The translations under genes were made by a program, and so were the position numbers. From contig NZ_CP035494.1 of the NCBI RefSeq assembly GCF_004135285.1, forward strand, positions 1,736,001 to 1,800,000: DNA of 64,000 nucleotides. Reading direction: 5' to 3'. The first letter of the stretch is position 1, and each line of letters opens with the position of its first letter. Under the pieces are notes generated by a model. That model was not told the origin of the DNA, did not search any database, and saw only the letters and a list, made by a program, of their open reading frames with translations. Origin of the DNA: Microbacterium protaetiae (lineage in GTDB: Bacteria; Actinomycetota; Actinomycetes; Actinomycetales; Microbacteriaceae). Below are positions 1 to 7,453 of the stretch, piece after piece.

Positions 1-432
1 GAGAAAGCGATCGGTGGGAAAATTGTCGCGGTCGACGACGATCTCCACGCGGGCAGGATCGGCCCCGTGCACGTGATCGAAGGCTGCGCGCAACAGCTTG
101 TACAGCAGCACGGTCGTCGAATCGCCGATCACGGTCTGCCCGGGCGCGGCACCCAGCGCCACGGTGCCCAGCCGGTCGCCGAGTGTGAACGGCTCGTCCA
201 TCCAGCGCTCATCCCATCCGCGAATGAGCCGGCCGCCCCACTCATCGCGCACGAAGGTGCCGAGGGCATCGGCGGTCGCGCGCAGCGGGCGGCCCAGCGA
301 GTTGCCGTCGAAGTACACCAGCGGCGATTCGGCTCCGACGAACAGCGCGCGATGCTCGCGTAGCGCGTCGGTGGCGTCGAGGGTGGATGCCTCGGCCCGC
401 GCATCGGCCAGTGGCAGAAGATCACGGCTCAT
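1..432 (-). CDS. kynU: Kynureninase, 3' end cut off by window edge
   Basis: Hydrolyses L-kynurenine to anthranilate and L-alanine; a PLP enzyme of the cytosol. The 144 codons in the window give the amino-terminal part: YFDGNSLGR near residue 40, then RLIRGWDERW, then GDRLGTVALGAAPGQTV followed by DSTTVLLYK, and finally IVVDRDNFPTDRF at the edge. This order is the kynureninase signature up to the substrate-binding loop. The PLP lysine lies outside. The ATG at 432 overlaps the stop of the upstream amidohydrolase by 11 bases, so it is the last visible gene of an operon tdo - amidohydrolase - kynU. A GAGGAG lies 10 bases before the ATG. Confidence 0.9.
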   Translation of the reverse strand, partial: MSRDLLPLADARAEASTLDATDALREHRALFVGAESPLVYFDGNSLGRPLRATADALGTFVRDEWGGRLIRGWDERWMDEPFTLGDRLGTVALGAAPGQTVIGDSTTVLLYKLLRAAFDHVHGADPARVEIVVDRDNFPTDRFL

Positions 433-1393
433 GCGGGGTCAGCTCCTCGGTCGGCACGACCGTTGCCGCGCCCAGCCATTCCGGGATCTCTCCCTCATCG
501 GCCGGCGGCGGGCCGGCCACGAACGTGGCGACCGCCGTCTCGGGGCGGGCCAACGGCCAGGGATCGGTGAGCGCGTCGATGAGGGCCGGACCCCGCACGC
601 CGGCGGTGTGCAGCGCCTGCAGTTCTTCGACGAGAAGTCCGGCATGGCGCGGCCCATTGCCGAGATCGGTGCCGTACAGCACGGTGCCTCCGGCCGCGGC
701 GAAGCGACTCAGATTCTCGATCGCCAGCGACGGGTCGTCGTTGATCGTGAGGGTCGAGATCCATCGCTGACCGGCGGCGACGGCGGTCGCGATCAGGTCA
801 TCGTCGACGTGCTCGCTGAATGGCGTGTGCGCGAGCGCGTCGGCTGCGGCATCCACCGCCATGCGGGTCATGCCCTCCCCTTCCACGTGCACGACCACCG
901 GCAGCCGGCGGGTGTGCGCCGCCGCGATGATCGCATGGAGCGTGGAACGGTCGAAGACCGGCCCGGCTGCCGAATTGAGAGCCACCTTGATCACGCTGGC
1001 TCCGGCATCCGCCATCTCGTCGACGCTTGTGCGCGCTCCGCCGGCCACTCCCGGATCGGTCGACGGCGAGGTCACCATGTGCACGATCTGCGCCGGTGCC
1101 CACGGCTGAAAGGTCGGATATCCACCCGGCACGGTGAGGAAGGCACCTGCATATGCGATCTGCGGAATACCGCGTTTGGGGCGGCGGGCGAAATATGCCG
1201 GATCGCCGCCGAGGTCGAGAGCCGCGGCGATTCCGCGGGCCGGCAGCGCGTGTTCGTTGACCAGATGCAGGTGCAGGTGGTGGTCGATGAACGACGGCAG
1301 GGCGATGCCCTCCTGCCCGGTGAGGGCGCGCCGGCAGGCGCTGACCCGAGTGCCCAGGAGCGCCTTGAGTCGCTCCGGATCGACGTGTGTCAT
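422..1393 (-). CDS. Amidohydrolase-superfamily protein in the kynurenine operon
   Basis: A 323-residue protein of the metal-dependent amidohydrolase superfamily. HHLHLHL near residue 37 is the HxH metal motif that follows the first barrel strand. VVVHVEG near residue 165 and YGTDLG near residue 245 fit the later His and Asp ligands. The ATG at 1393 follows the stop of the tryptophan dioxygenase gene by one base, so I prefer it to the ATG ten codons upstream. It sits exactly between the enzymes that make N-formylkynurenine and consume kynurenine, where an arylformamidase is needed, and no cyclase-type (KynB) formamidase is visible. I infer a formamidase role; a general imidazolonepropionase-like hydrolase cannot be excluded. 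Confidence 0.8.
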   Translation of the reverse strand: MTHVDPERLKALLGTRVSACRRALTGQEGIALPSFIDHHLHLHLVNEHALPARGIAAALDLGGDPAYFARRPKRGIPQIAYAGAFLTVPGGYPTFQPWAPAQIVHMVTSPSTDPGVAGGARTSVDEMADAGASVIKVALNSAAGPVFDRSTLHAIIAAAHTRRLPVVVHVEGEGMTRMAVDAAADALAHTPFSEHVDDDLIATAVAAGQRWISTLTINDDPSLAIENLSRFAAAGGTVLYGTDLGNGPRHAGLLVEELQALHTAGVRGPALIDALTDPWPLARPETAVATFVAGPPPADEGEIPEWLGAATVVPTEELTPHEP

Positions 1394-1394
1394 G

Positions 1395-2255
1395 TCATTC
1401 CCCGATCTCGGTGCGCACTGCATACAACTCGGGGAAGAATGTCAGATCGAGCGCGCGCTTGAGAAAGCTCACGCCACTGGATCCGCCGGTGCCCCGCTTA
1501 TGTCCGATGATGCGCTCGACGGTCTTCAGATGCCGAAAGCGCCACAGCTGAAAATTGTCCTCGAGGTCGACGAGTTCTTCGCAGGTCTCGTACGCGCCCC
1601 AGTGGGCGTCGGTGTCGGCGTAGATCTTGGCGAACACCGGCACCAGCTCGGGGGTGAACTGCCACGCCTTTGTGACATCGCGCTCGAGCACCGCGGGCGG
1701 AACTTCGTGCCCGGCCCGCGCGAGCAGCCGCAGGAATTCCTCGTACAGGCTGGGGGCCTCCAGCGCCGCGCGCACGAGCGCGAGGTTGTCGGGATCGGAC
1801 TCGAACACGCGCAGCATGCCGGCGTGCTTGTTGCCGAGGGTGAACTCGACGGCCCGGTACTGCGCCGACTGAAACCCGCTGGCATTGCCGAGGATGCCGC
1901 GGAACTGCGCGTACTCGGTGGGAGTGAGGGTCGCCAGCACCGACCACTGATCGGTGATCGTCTTCTGAATGTGCTTGACCCGCGCAATGCACTTCAACGC
2001 ATGCGCGAGCTCGTCGGCACGCAGGTGCGCGCATGCGGCACCCAGCTCGTGCAGAATCAGCTTGAGCCACAGCTCGGTGGTCTGATGCTGGATGATGAAC
2101 AGCAGCTCGTCGTGGTGCTCGGGTTCGCTGAGCGGATGCTGCGCCCGCAGCAGGGTCTGAAGTTCGAGGTAACCGCTATAGGTCATTCGGTCTTCGAAGT
2201 CGGTGACGACCGTGTCTTCGATGGCCCTGGTGTTGCGTTCGACCGCTTCGTCCAC
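1395..2255 (-). CDS. kynA: Tryptophan 2,3-dioxygenase
   Basis: Haem enzyme that opens the indole ring of L-tryptophan to N-formylkynurenine, the first step of the kynurenine route. The 286 residues match the family length. [13 protein letters not shown] near residue 24, [17 protein letters not shown] near residue 47 and [20 protein letters not shown] near residue 240 are hallmark segments; the last holds the proximal haem histidine and the substrate-carboxylate-binding GTGG. First gene of the operon with the amidohydrolase and kynU. Its upstream region is a 15-bp tandem array, so the promoter is not obvious. Confidence 0.95.
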   Translation of the reverse strand: MDEAVERNTRAIEDTVVTDFEDRMTYSGYLELQTLLRAQHPLSEPEHHDELLFIIQHQTTELWLKLILHELGAACAHLRADELAHALKCIARVKHIQKTITDQWSVLATLTPTEYAQFRGILGNASGFQSAQYRAVEFTLGNKHAGMLRVFESDPDNLALVRAALEAPSLYEEFLRLLARAGHEVPPAVLERDVTKAWQFTPELVPVFAKIYADTDAHWGAYETCEELVDLEDNFQLWRFRHLKTVERIIGHKRGTGGSSGVSFLKRALDLTFFPELYAVRTEIGE

Positions 2256-2268
2256 GACCTCAACTCTA

Positions 2269-2384
2269 GGTCGTCGCGCCCGAGGTCGTTGCGCCCCCGG
2301 TCGTCACGCCCCCTGTCGTTGCGCTCCCGGTTGTCGCGCTCCCGGTTGTTGAGCGCCCGGTTGTTGAGCGAGCGCAGCGACAGG
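2269..2384. repeat. 15-bp tandem array running into a GTTGAGCGAGC repeat
   Basis: Six tandem 15-base units of the form GGTYGTYGCGCYCCC (2269-2358) run into one copy of the genome-style GTTGAGCGAGCGCAGCGA repeat (2359-2384). The units look like degenerate head-to-tail copies of the start of that repeat. The array lies immediately upstream of the tryptophan dioxygenase start and touches the stop codon of the HEPN frame. Confidence 0.7.
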
Positions 2385-2856
2385 TCAGTAGACGGGTAAC
2401 TCGTCGATGAGCCGCCGCGCAGAGTCGAGCATCGCCCGAGCATATTTCTGCGCCTGCGCTGTCTCGGTGGCAGAGGCCACCGGCTGATCAATCGCCGGGT
2501 ACTCGCTCGTGTTCCGTAGACGCCGCATCCAAGCGAATCGACGGAACACATCGCCGAGAACGTTCCCGAATTGCGCCATCACCGCGTCGTACACCGCGAT
2601 ATGTCCACCCGACGAGGTGGGACGCAGTCCTTGTGTAATGAGGAGCGATGCGAGGGCCTTGCGGGCGGCGTCATAGGCCAGCTGGAACGATCCGACGGGG
2701 GTCGTCATCAACGCCGCGCTCAGAGAGCGAGAGATGAGCCTGGGCCTGCTCGATGTACGTATGCGCGAGTGAAAGGTTGGGTGGGACTCGTTGCAGATTT
2801 TGGTCGCGGAGCAGTTGTTCGACCACTTCGCGACCCTCTTCCCAGCGGGTGATCAT
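2385..2856 (-). pseudogene. HEPN-domain toxin gene with a frameshift in a C5 run
   Basis: Two overlapping frames make one HEPN protein. The first, from the ATG at 2856, encodes MITRWEEGREVVEQLL through LSERGVDDDP and then stops early after 61 residues. The second continues with VGSFQLAYDAARKALASLL and QGLRPTSSGGH to the stop at 2385. Removing one C from the run at plus-strand 2697-2701 (GGGGG) joins them as DDDPVGSFQLAYD, the usual form of this family, giving about 156 residues. The ATG overlaps the stop of the HTH-MNT gene (ATGA). HEPN proteins paired with MNT nucleotidyltransferases are type VII toxin-antitoxin modules. The shift may be a real inactivating mutation, phase variation or a base-calling error; sequence alone cannot say. 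Confidence 0.75.
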
Positions 2857-3446
2857 TTGTCCTCCTCTGCGAGCGGCAACTGCACGAGCGGCCGCTCCTT
2901 CAGATGTTTGAGGAACACGTCATCGGCGTGTTCCCAAGCCTGGCGCGTGACAGCCCGCGCATTGACCTCGCGATGCAACCGTCGGCGTGCTTCTTCGGCG
3001 GCTGCATCCAATTGGTCGAGGTCAATATCATCGCCGATGGCGAGGACATCGATGTCGTGCGGATCGCGGCCAGGCTCTCCGGCGAGCCTGGCCGCCCACG
3101 AACCATAGATGTACGCGGATGTCAGCCCCCTGACATCCTTGAGCACCTTCGGAAGCACCGCGAGTGGTCCGTACGAATACGTGAGAATGTCTGCCATCGC
3201 AGCGAACAGTGGGTGTGCGGTGTTTATCTGCACGTACTTGTTGCGTCCCGACGTGCGGGAGGTCACATACCCGGCGTCCTCCAAGCGTGCGATCTCGCGC
3301 GACACAGTGGGAAGAGTCGCGTCCGCTCGTCGCGCGAGTTCCGTGCCGGTTCGCTCGACCCCGGGGTTCAGGTAGAGGTCTGCGAGCAGACGTCCCTGGG
3401 TGTCCGACCGAAGGATTGGGGCCAGCAAAGGAACGGACGCTTTCAT
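2853..3446 (-). CDS. HTH-MNT nucleotidyltransferase antitoxin (type VII TA)
   Basis: A 197-residue protein. Residues 15-75 form a winged helix-turn-helix (TGTELARRADATLPTVSREI, then a wing with SGRNKYVQIN). Residues 100-190 form a minimal nucleotidyltransferase: YIYGSWAARLAGEPGRDPHD followed by IDVL is the GSxxR...DxD core with both catalytic acidic residues present. MNT proteins neutralise HEPN toxins by adding AMP; the fused HTH suggests that this antitoxin also represses its own promoter. It overlaps the HEPN gene by four bases. An inverted repeat lies 12-30 bases upstream of its start. Confidence 0.85.
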   Translation of the reverse strand: MKASVPLLAPILRSDTQGRLLADLYLNPGVERTGTELARRADATLPTVSREIARLEDAGYVTSRTSGRNKYVQINTAHPLFAAMADILTYSYGPLAVLPKVLKDVRGLTSAYIYGSWAARLAGEPGRDPHDIDVLAIGDDIDLDQLDAAAEEARRRLHREVNARAVTRQAWEHADDVFLKHLKERPLVQLPLAEEDK

Positions 3447-3460
3447 AAAAGCGATGTTGT

Positions 3461-3477
3461 CTTGCGCTTATTGCAAG
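3461..3477. promoter_or_regulatory. Inverted repeat ahead of the HTH-MNT gene
   Basis: CTTGCGCTTATTGCAAG has CTTGC/GCAAG arms, and partial matching extends outward (TTGTCTTGC against GCAAGAACAA). It lies about 15 bases before the HTH-MNT start codon and could be the operator of that HTH domain. Inference from position and symmetry. Confidence 0.4.
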
Positions 3478-3515
3478 AACAAGGCCTCGTGGGGTCATCA
3501 GAACGACGTCCACCG

Positions 3516-3550
3516 CGTTTCGTCTCGGTCGAGCGCAGCGAGTCGAAACG
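3516..3550. terminator. Hairpin repeat between two TA modules
   Basis: CGTTTCG-t-CTCG at the left pairs with CGAG-t-CGAAACG at the right around an 11-base loop (GTCGAGCGCAG). It is a palindromic version of the GAGCGCAGCGAGTCGAAACG intergenic repeat. It lies between the vapC stop (3577) and the HTH-MNT start (3446), both on the minus strand, so it could end vapBC transcription. No T tract follows. Confidence 0.5.
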
Positions 3551-3576
3551 ACGAATGGATGCCGCGCCCCGTCGCC

Positions 3577-3981
3577 TCACTTGCCCGTCGGCACGACCAC
3601 GACCTCGGCCGCGATGCCTGGTGCCCGCGCGATGCGGGCGTCCGTCGTGAGAAGAGTGGCATCCAGTACCTCGGCGAGTGCCACGTACACGGCGTCGTAC
3701 GCCGACAGATTGGCGCGCAGTTGCCAGGCGCGGGGAAGCAATGGGGTGGGGTCGTGCAGGTCGACGCCGGCGGCAGCCAGGTCGGCGATCGCGGCGGCAC
3801 CACGATCTGCGCTCATGTGGTGCCTGAGCGTGAGTCCGCGCAGGGCAGACACCACCTCGACACCGATCGGGGCGGGCGCATGGATCGAGACATCTGGATC
3901 CGCGATGCGTTCGGCGACGAACCGGGCGCCACTCCGGCCCAACAGCCACTCGACTGCTGCCGAGGCATCCAGCACGATCAT
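3577..3981 (-). CDS. vapC: PIN-domain ribonuclease toxin (VapC family)
   Basis: A 134-residue PIN domain. MIVLDASAAVEWLL at the amino end gives the first catalytic Asp; VEVVSALRG near residue 42 gives the Glu; SAYDAVYVALAE near residue 95 and LLTTDARIARAPG near residue 112 give the two later Asp residues. All four acidic positions are intact, so it should be an active endoribonuclease. The start overlaps the antitoxin stop by four bases (ATGA), the normal translational coupling of vapBC. Confidence 0.9.
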   Translation of the reverse strand: MIVLDASAAVEWLLGRSGARFVAERIADPDVSIHAPAPIGVEVVSALRGLTLRHHMSADRGAAAIADLAAAGVDLHDPTPLLPRAWQLRANLSAYDAVYVALAEVLDATLLTTDARIARAPGIAAEVVVVPTGK

Positions 3982-4205
3982 CGTGTCGAGCGCGCCGCGG
4001 TCACCAGTTCGACCGAAGAAGGACCATCGGAGACGGACTCGCGAGACGCGACGAGATCGATCAACTCTGCGCGCGTGGGCCGATCGAGGGAGCGCCGAAG
4101 CTCGGCCAAAGCGAGCTCTGACAGTGACACGCCCTCCATCGCTGCGCGCGCCTTGAGGCGTCGGTGCACCTCATCGGGCACGTTGCGAATCTGGATCATT
4201 GTCAT
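3978..4205 (-). CDS. vapB: FitA/VapB-type ribbon-helix-helix antitoxin
   Basis: A 75-residue protein beginning MTMIQIRNVPDEVHRRLKAR, the ribbon strand and first helix of a FitA-like RHH DNA-binding domain, with GVSLSELALAELRR as the second helix and a toxin-binding tail after residue 45. It should block the VapC encoded next to it and repress the pair. The ATG at 4205 lies six bases after a TATACT -10 box, which suggests a leaderless mRNA; the third codon (4199) is another possible start. Confidence 0.9.
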   Translation of the reverse strand: MTMIQIRNVPDEVHRRLKARAAMEGVSLSELALAELRRSLDRPTRAELIDLVASRESVSDGPSSVELVTAARSTR

Positions 4206-4217
4206 GTGGTCAGTATA
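4205..4217 (-). promoter_or_regulatory. -10 box placing vapB transcription start at its ATG
   Basis: Reading the minus strand, TATACT (4217-4212) is followed six bases later by the vapB ATG. This spacing would put the transcription start on or next to the A of the ATG. No convincing -35 box was found. Leaderless starts of this kind are common in actinobacteria. Confidence 0.45.
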
Positions 4218-4395
4218 GTTTCATGCGCCGCACATGCGCGGTTGAAGCGTGAGAGCGTGCTGGTCTGTTGAGTGGTGCACCCTGTCGAGCGCTCCTGCGT
4301 GCCCGGTCGTCGAGCGAGTGCAGCGAACCGACACGGGCTGCGCTCTCGTGCGGGCGCGCTCTGTCCTGATTGTGCGGGTCGTGTGTCGTGACGGG

Positions 4396-5904
4396 TTACC
4401 CGGTTCGCGGTGTGGCTGGTTCGCGCTGTCTTGCCAGTCGTTGCCGCAGTCGGTTTTGTGCGCGGTGGAGTGATCCGGTGGTGGGGTGCCATGTGCGGGT
4501 GGGGTCGAGGTTGCGGGGTGCGCGGATTTCGGGGATGCCGTTGATGATGCGGATTTCCCATCCGCTGGTGTCGATGGTGCGGTGGTGCCACCAGCACAGG
4601 GGGACGCCGTTGTCGGTGTGGGTGGGTCCGCCGTGGGCGTGGGGTGTGACGTGGTGGATTTCGCACCAGGTGGCGGGCATGTGGCATCCGGGGATCACGC
4701 ATTCCCCGTCGCGGGCGATGATGGCCCGGCGTTGCTGGGTGGTGAAGGTGCGGTTGGGGGTGCCGAGTTGGATGATGCGGCCGTTGTCGGTGACGATCAT
4801 GTGTTGGGTGCCGGCGTTGCAGGCGGTGTGGCGGGCGACGAAGGCGGGGACGGTGCAGTTTGTTCCGTTGATGAATGCGACCCCGTTGTCACGGTTCAGG
4901 TCGTCGGCGTTGATGGTGACGATGACGGCCGGTGGGGCGCCGCCGATGGTGGGGGTTTCGGCGGAGCGGGCGGCGACGTGCAGGATGGTGGCGAACACGT
5001 CGTGCATCTTCTGCGCCCGCGTGCGCGGATCCCGCGGTTGGTCGTCCCCGGCGTCGGCACTGTCGGTATCGGCACTGTCGGTGTCGGCACTGTCGGCGTT
5101 CTCACAGAACGCGACCGCCTCGCCTCGGGTGTGGTCGTGGACGCGTGGGTTGGTGTGTGCGTCGTAGAGCAGCCGGAACTGTTCATACACCTCGGTGAGG
5201 ATGTTGCCGTTGACGGGGACGAGCCCGCCGTTTTCGTGTCCGAAGTGCAGGCCCCGGTTGCGGGCGGCGTGTTGGTCTTTGGGGAGGGTGCCGTCGGGGT
5301 CCAGGACCAGTTCCCATACCTTGGCTTGCAGGCGGGTGTCATCGGCGGTGCAGGGTGGCGCCCCGTCGGGGCCGGTGCCGGTCGCGGCGGTGACAAGTTC
5401 GGTTTCGGCGGCGGCCAGCTGTGCGGGGTGGCACCGGTCGGTGATCGGGCCGAGCACCCCGATGATCGCCGCGATGCTGTCGACCCCGATGACACCTGAG
5501 GTCAGGGCTGCTGCCACGGCGGGGAACGGGGCGGGCAGGCTCTGCCCGGTCAGGGTGGCCCGGGTGGTGGTTGCCCGGGCGTAGCGTGCTCGGGCGCGGG
5601 CGGTGACCGCAGAGACCCCGGTGACCCGGCACAGCAGGTCGACCGCGTTGATGCACCCGTTGCGTGCACAGAGACGCTGCTCGCCCAGTTCGCTGCGCGA
5701 CCGGTCATCGACCTGCCCGGCAGCGGCGATCCGCAACGCGTCGATCCGGCGGCCCAGCGACTCGACCACCCGCGCCAGAGCAAGCAGCTCGTCGTCACCC
5801 AGAGCGCGTACCCGGTCATCGTCGAGCGTGTCGTGCACGGCATCGCTGAGCTGCTCGTCGAGACGGTTCAGCGTCTCCAACAGGTCATCCGGTGCCGTGG
5901 TCAT
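4396..5904 (-). CDS. DUF222 / 13E12-type HNH endonuclease
   Basis: About 502 residues from the ATG at 5904 (MTTAPDDLLETLNRLDEQL). I reject the upstream ATG at 6015 because the extra 37 residues look unlike coding sequence and a G-rich site precedes 5904. The DUF222 region spans residues 20-330 (RSRSELGEQRLCARNGCINA is an internal landmark). The carboxyl part has an HNH nuclease fold: CVIPGCHMPATWCEIHHVTP, then HGGPTHTDNGVPLC and WWHH, with both zinc cysteine pairs and catalytic histidines present. Such multicopy genes are a trademark of actinobacteria and of unknown role. A DSADT pentapeptide repeat near residue 275 is encoded by a 15-bp minisatellite. Confidence 0.85.
   Translation of the reverse strand: MTTAPDDLLETLNRLDEQLSDAVHDTLDDDRVRALGDDELLALARVVESLGRRIDALRIAAAGQVDDRSRSELGEQRLCARNGCINAVDLLCRVTGVSAVTARARARYARATTTRATLTGQSLPAPFPAVAAALTSGVIGVDSIAAIIGVLGPITDRCHPAQLAAAETELVTAATGTGPDGAPPCTADDTRLQAKVWELVLDPDGTLPKDQHAARNRGLHFGHENGGLVPVNGNILTEVYEQFRLLYDAHTNPRVHDHTRGEAVAFCENADSADTDSADTDSADAGDDQPRDPRTRAQKMHDVFATILHVAARSAETPTIGGAPPAVIVTINADDLNRDNGVAFINGTNCTVPAFVARHTACNAGTQHMIVTDNGRIIQLGTPNRTFTTQQRRAIIARDGECVIPGCHMPATWCEIHHVTPHAHGGPTHTDNGVPLCWWHHRTIDTSGWEIRIINGIPEIRAPRNLDPTRTWHPTTGSLHRAQNRLRQRLARQREPATPRTG
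5054..5098 (-). repeat. 15-bp x3 minisatellite inside the HNH gene
   Basis: Three tandem copies of TCGGCACTGTCGGTR on the plus strand encode three DSADT units on the minus strand. They sit in the linker between DUF222 and the HNH fold. The length keeps the frame, so copy number could vary without breaking the gene. Confidence 0.75.
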
Positions 5905-6420
5905 ACCCCCATCATGGTCGCCACCACCGACACTCACGCCCGACGTTCCCCAGGTCAGCCATTGTTTCTGTGGATAACCACCCACGCACCCCGCCTGGGG
6001 AGGAAACGACGTCACTCGCCCTCACCAGAGGGAGGGCTGTGATGGGCACGTCGGGCAAGACGTGCGTTTCGACTCGGTCGCTTCGCTCCCTCGCTCAACG
6101 ACCGAGACGGGGTGCGCCCGCGCTCAACGACCGGGATGGGTTGCTTGCGCGCCCGCGCTCAGCGGCCGGGACGGGTCGCTTGCGCTTCCTTGTTCACCGA
6201 CCGAGACAATGCGCGCTCCTTCAACGACCGAGACGCGCGTTTCGACTCGGTCGCTGCGCTCCCTCGCTCAACGACCGAGACAGTGCGCACGCTCGCACGC
6301 TCAACGACCGCAGCGCGCCCGCGTTCAACGACCGCTGCGCGCCCGCGTTCAACGACCGCTGCGCGCCCGCGTTCAACGACCGCTGCGCGCCCGCGCGTCA
6401 GATCCGCAGCGCCCCGCGCG
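5905..6420. repeat. Gene-free stretch of degenerate GTTGAGCGAG-family repeats
   Basis: No convincing gene on either strand. From 6062 to 6312 there are several minus-orientation copies of the intergenic repeat (CGTTTCGACTCGGTCGC...CTCGCTCAACGACCGAGAC, at 6065-6108 and 6239-6282) with shorter broken pieces between them. CTCGGTCG (6073-6080) and CGACCGAG (6099-6106) can form a hairpin. A perfect 24-bp x3 tandem follows at 6313. The 155 bases next to the HNH gene show nothing recognisable. Confidence 0.65.
6313..6384. repeat. 24-bp perfect tandem repeat, three copies
   Basis: GCGCGCCCGCGTTCAACGACCGCT occurs three times without a mismatch (6313, 6337, 6361), followed by an 11-base partial fourth unit. 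It contains the TTCAACGACCG half of the intergenic repeat seen around it and ends 26 bases from the glutaredoxin gene's 3' end. Confidence 0.8.
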
Positions 6421-6675
6421 TCAGATCAGCGACAGCTCGCGCAGCTTCGCCTCGACGTCGGCGTTGCTCGGCTCGACCTGGTGCGAGGCATCCGGATACA
6501 GAACAACCGGAATGTTCATGCGCCCCGAGATCTCCTTGGCCACGTCGGCGGCCGAGGGGTCGGCGACGAGGTCGATGTATTCGTAGTCGACACCGAGCTC
6601 GTCGAGCTGCTTCTTCGTGCGGCGGCAGTCGCCGCACCAGGCGGCGCCGAACATCTTGATGGGGGTGGTCGTCAT
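6421..6675 (-). CDS. Glutaredoxin-like (mycoredoxin-type) protein
   Basis: 84 residues with a thioredoxin fold. AAWCGDCRRTKKQLDE carries the CxxC redox pair at residues 14 and 17; NIPVVLYPD near residue 54 holds the cis-proline. Size and motif fit mycoredoxins, which reduce mycothiol-mixed disulfides in actinobacteria; CGDC rather than CGYC is a variant. The ATG overlaps the stop of the TetR gene by four bases, so the two should be translated together. The frame continues upstream but that part is the shadow of TetR. Confidence 0.85.
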   Translation of the reverse strand: MTTTPIKMFGAAWCGDCRRTKKQLDELGVDYEYIDLVADPSAADVAKEISGRMNIPVVLYPDASHQVEPSNADVEAKLRELSLI

Positions 6676-7388
6676 GCTTCCATTCTCCCCGATTCCGCCT
6701 GGGCCGGCGCTGTGCGCAAACCCTCGCGCAAACCCTCGCGCAACCCCCCGCGCAAACCCCCGCGCAGACCCCCGACGCCCTCGATCACCGCCGCCAATTG
6801 TGCCGCGAACCGCGCGTCGGCGTTCCCCGACGCCGCGCGTCGCCCCGATGCCGCGACGCGCGGGTGGGATGCCGCATCCACTCGCTCGTCTCGCAGCGCA
6901 AGGGCATAGCGCGCGTCGGCCGCCTGCAGGCGCTCCTGCTCTTCGATGCAGGTTCCGATCGTGAACGCCGTGACGATCGCAAAGGCGTCGGTGGCGGCAT
7001 CCACGGTGAAGCCCTGCTGCTCCATCCATGCGAGGTCTGCCTCTTGATCGCGCAGCACACTCGCGTCGGTCAGGTAGGTGCCGCTGAAGGCCCGTGCGCC
7101 ATCGCGATGGGCCAGAAGTCCGCGCCGCGCGATCGTGGCGTACGAGGTCAGCGCATCGCGCCAGTCAGAGCGCTCGCCCGACCCGGCGGCGGCGGCGATC
7201 TCGGTCCACACGCGCGTGCCCATCTCGTCGAGCAGAGTCTTCTTGTCGCGCACGTGCCAGTACAGCGCCGGTGCCTTCACGTCGAGCCGCTGGGCGACGG
7301 CGCGCAGGGTGAGTCCGTCCATGCCGGCCTCGTCGAGCACGGCCAGCGCCGCCTCGACGATCGCGTCTCGTGTGATGCCCTTCGCCAT
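6672..7388 (-). CDS. TetR-family repressor with repetitive carboxyl tail
   Basis: About 238 residues from MAKGITRDAIVEAALAVLDE. Residues 5-50 are the DNA-binding domain (GLTLRAVAQRLDVKAPALYW, as in TetR itself), and the rest resembles the tetracycline-repressor effector domain up to about residue 200. The tail ends in five tandem four-residue units (GGLRGGLRGGLREGLREGLR) encoded by 12-base repeats. Two palindromes TTAAC-N3-GTTAA lie between this gene and the divergent oxidoreductase gene, so it probably represses both. Likely ligand unknown; the neighbours suggest an electrophile or quinone. Confidence 0.85.
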   Translation of the reverse strand: MAKGITRDAIVEAALAVLDEAGMDGLTLRAVAQRLDVKAPALYWHVRDKKTLLDEMGTRVWTEIAAAAGSGERSDWRDALTSYATIARRGLLAHRDGARAFSGTYLTDASVLRDQEADLAWMEQQGFTVDAATDAFAIVTAFTIGTCIEEQERLQAADARYALALRDERVDAASHPRVAASGRRAASGNADARFAAQLAAVIEGVGGLRGGLRGGLREGLREGLRTAPAQAESGRMEA

Positions 7389-7397
7389 GCTTGACAC

Positions 7398-7444
7398 TTT
7401 AACGGTGTTAAGGGATCATGGCCGCATTGCTTAACGATGTTAAG
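7398..7444. promoter_or_regulatory. Twin TetR operators in the divergent promoter region
   Basis: Two palindromes share the arms TTAAC-N3-GTTAA: 7399-7411 (spacer GGT) and 7431-7443 (spacer GAT, with matching outer C and G at 7430 and 7444). Their centres are 32 bases apart, three helical turns. They fill the gap between the divergent TetR and oxidoreductase genes, typical of TetR autoregulation. Confidence 0.75.
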
Positions 7445-7453
7445 GGGAGAGTC

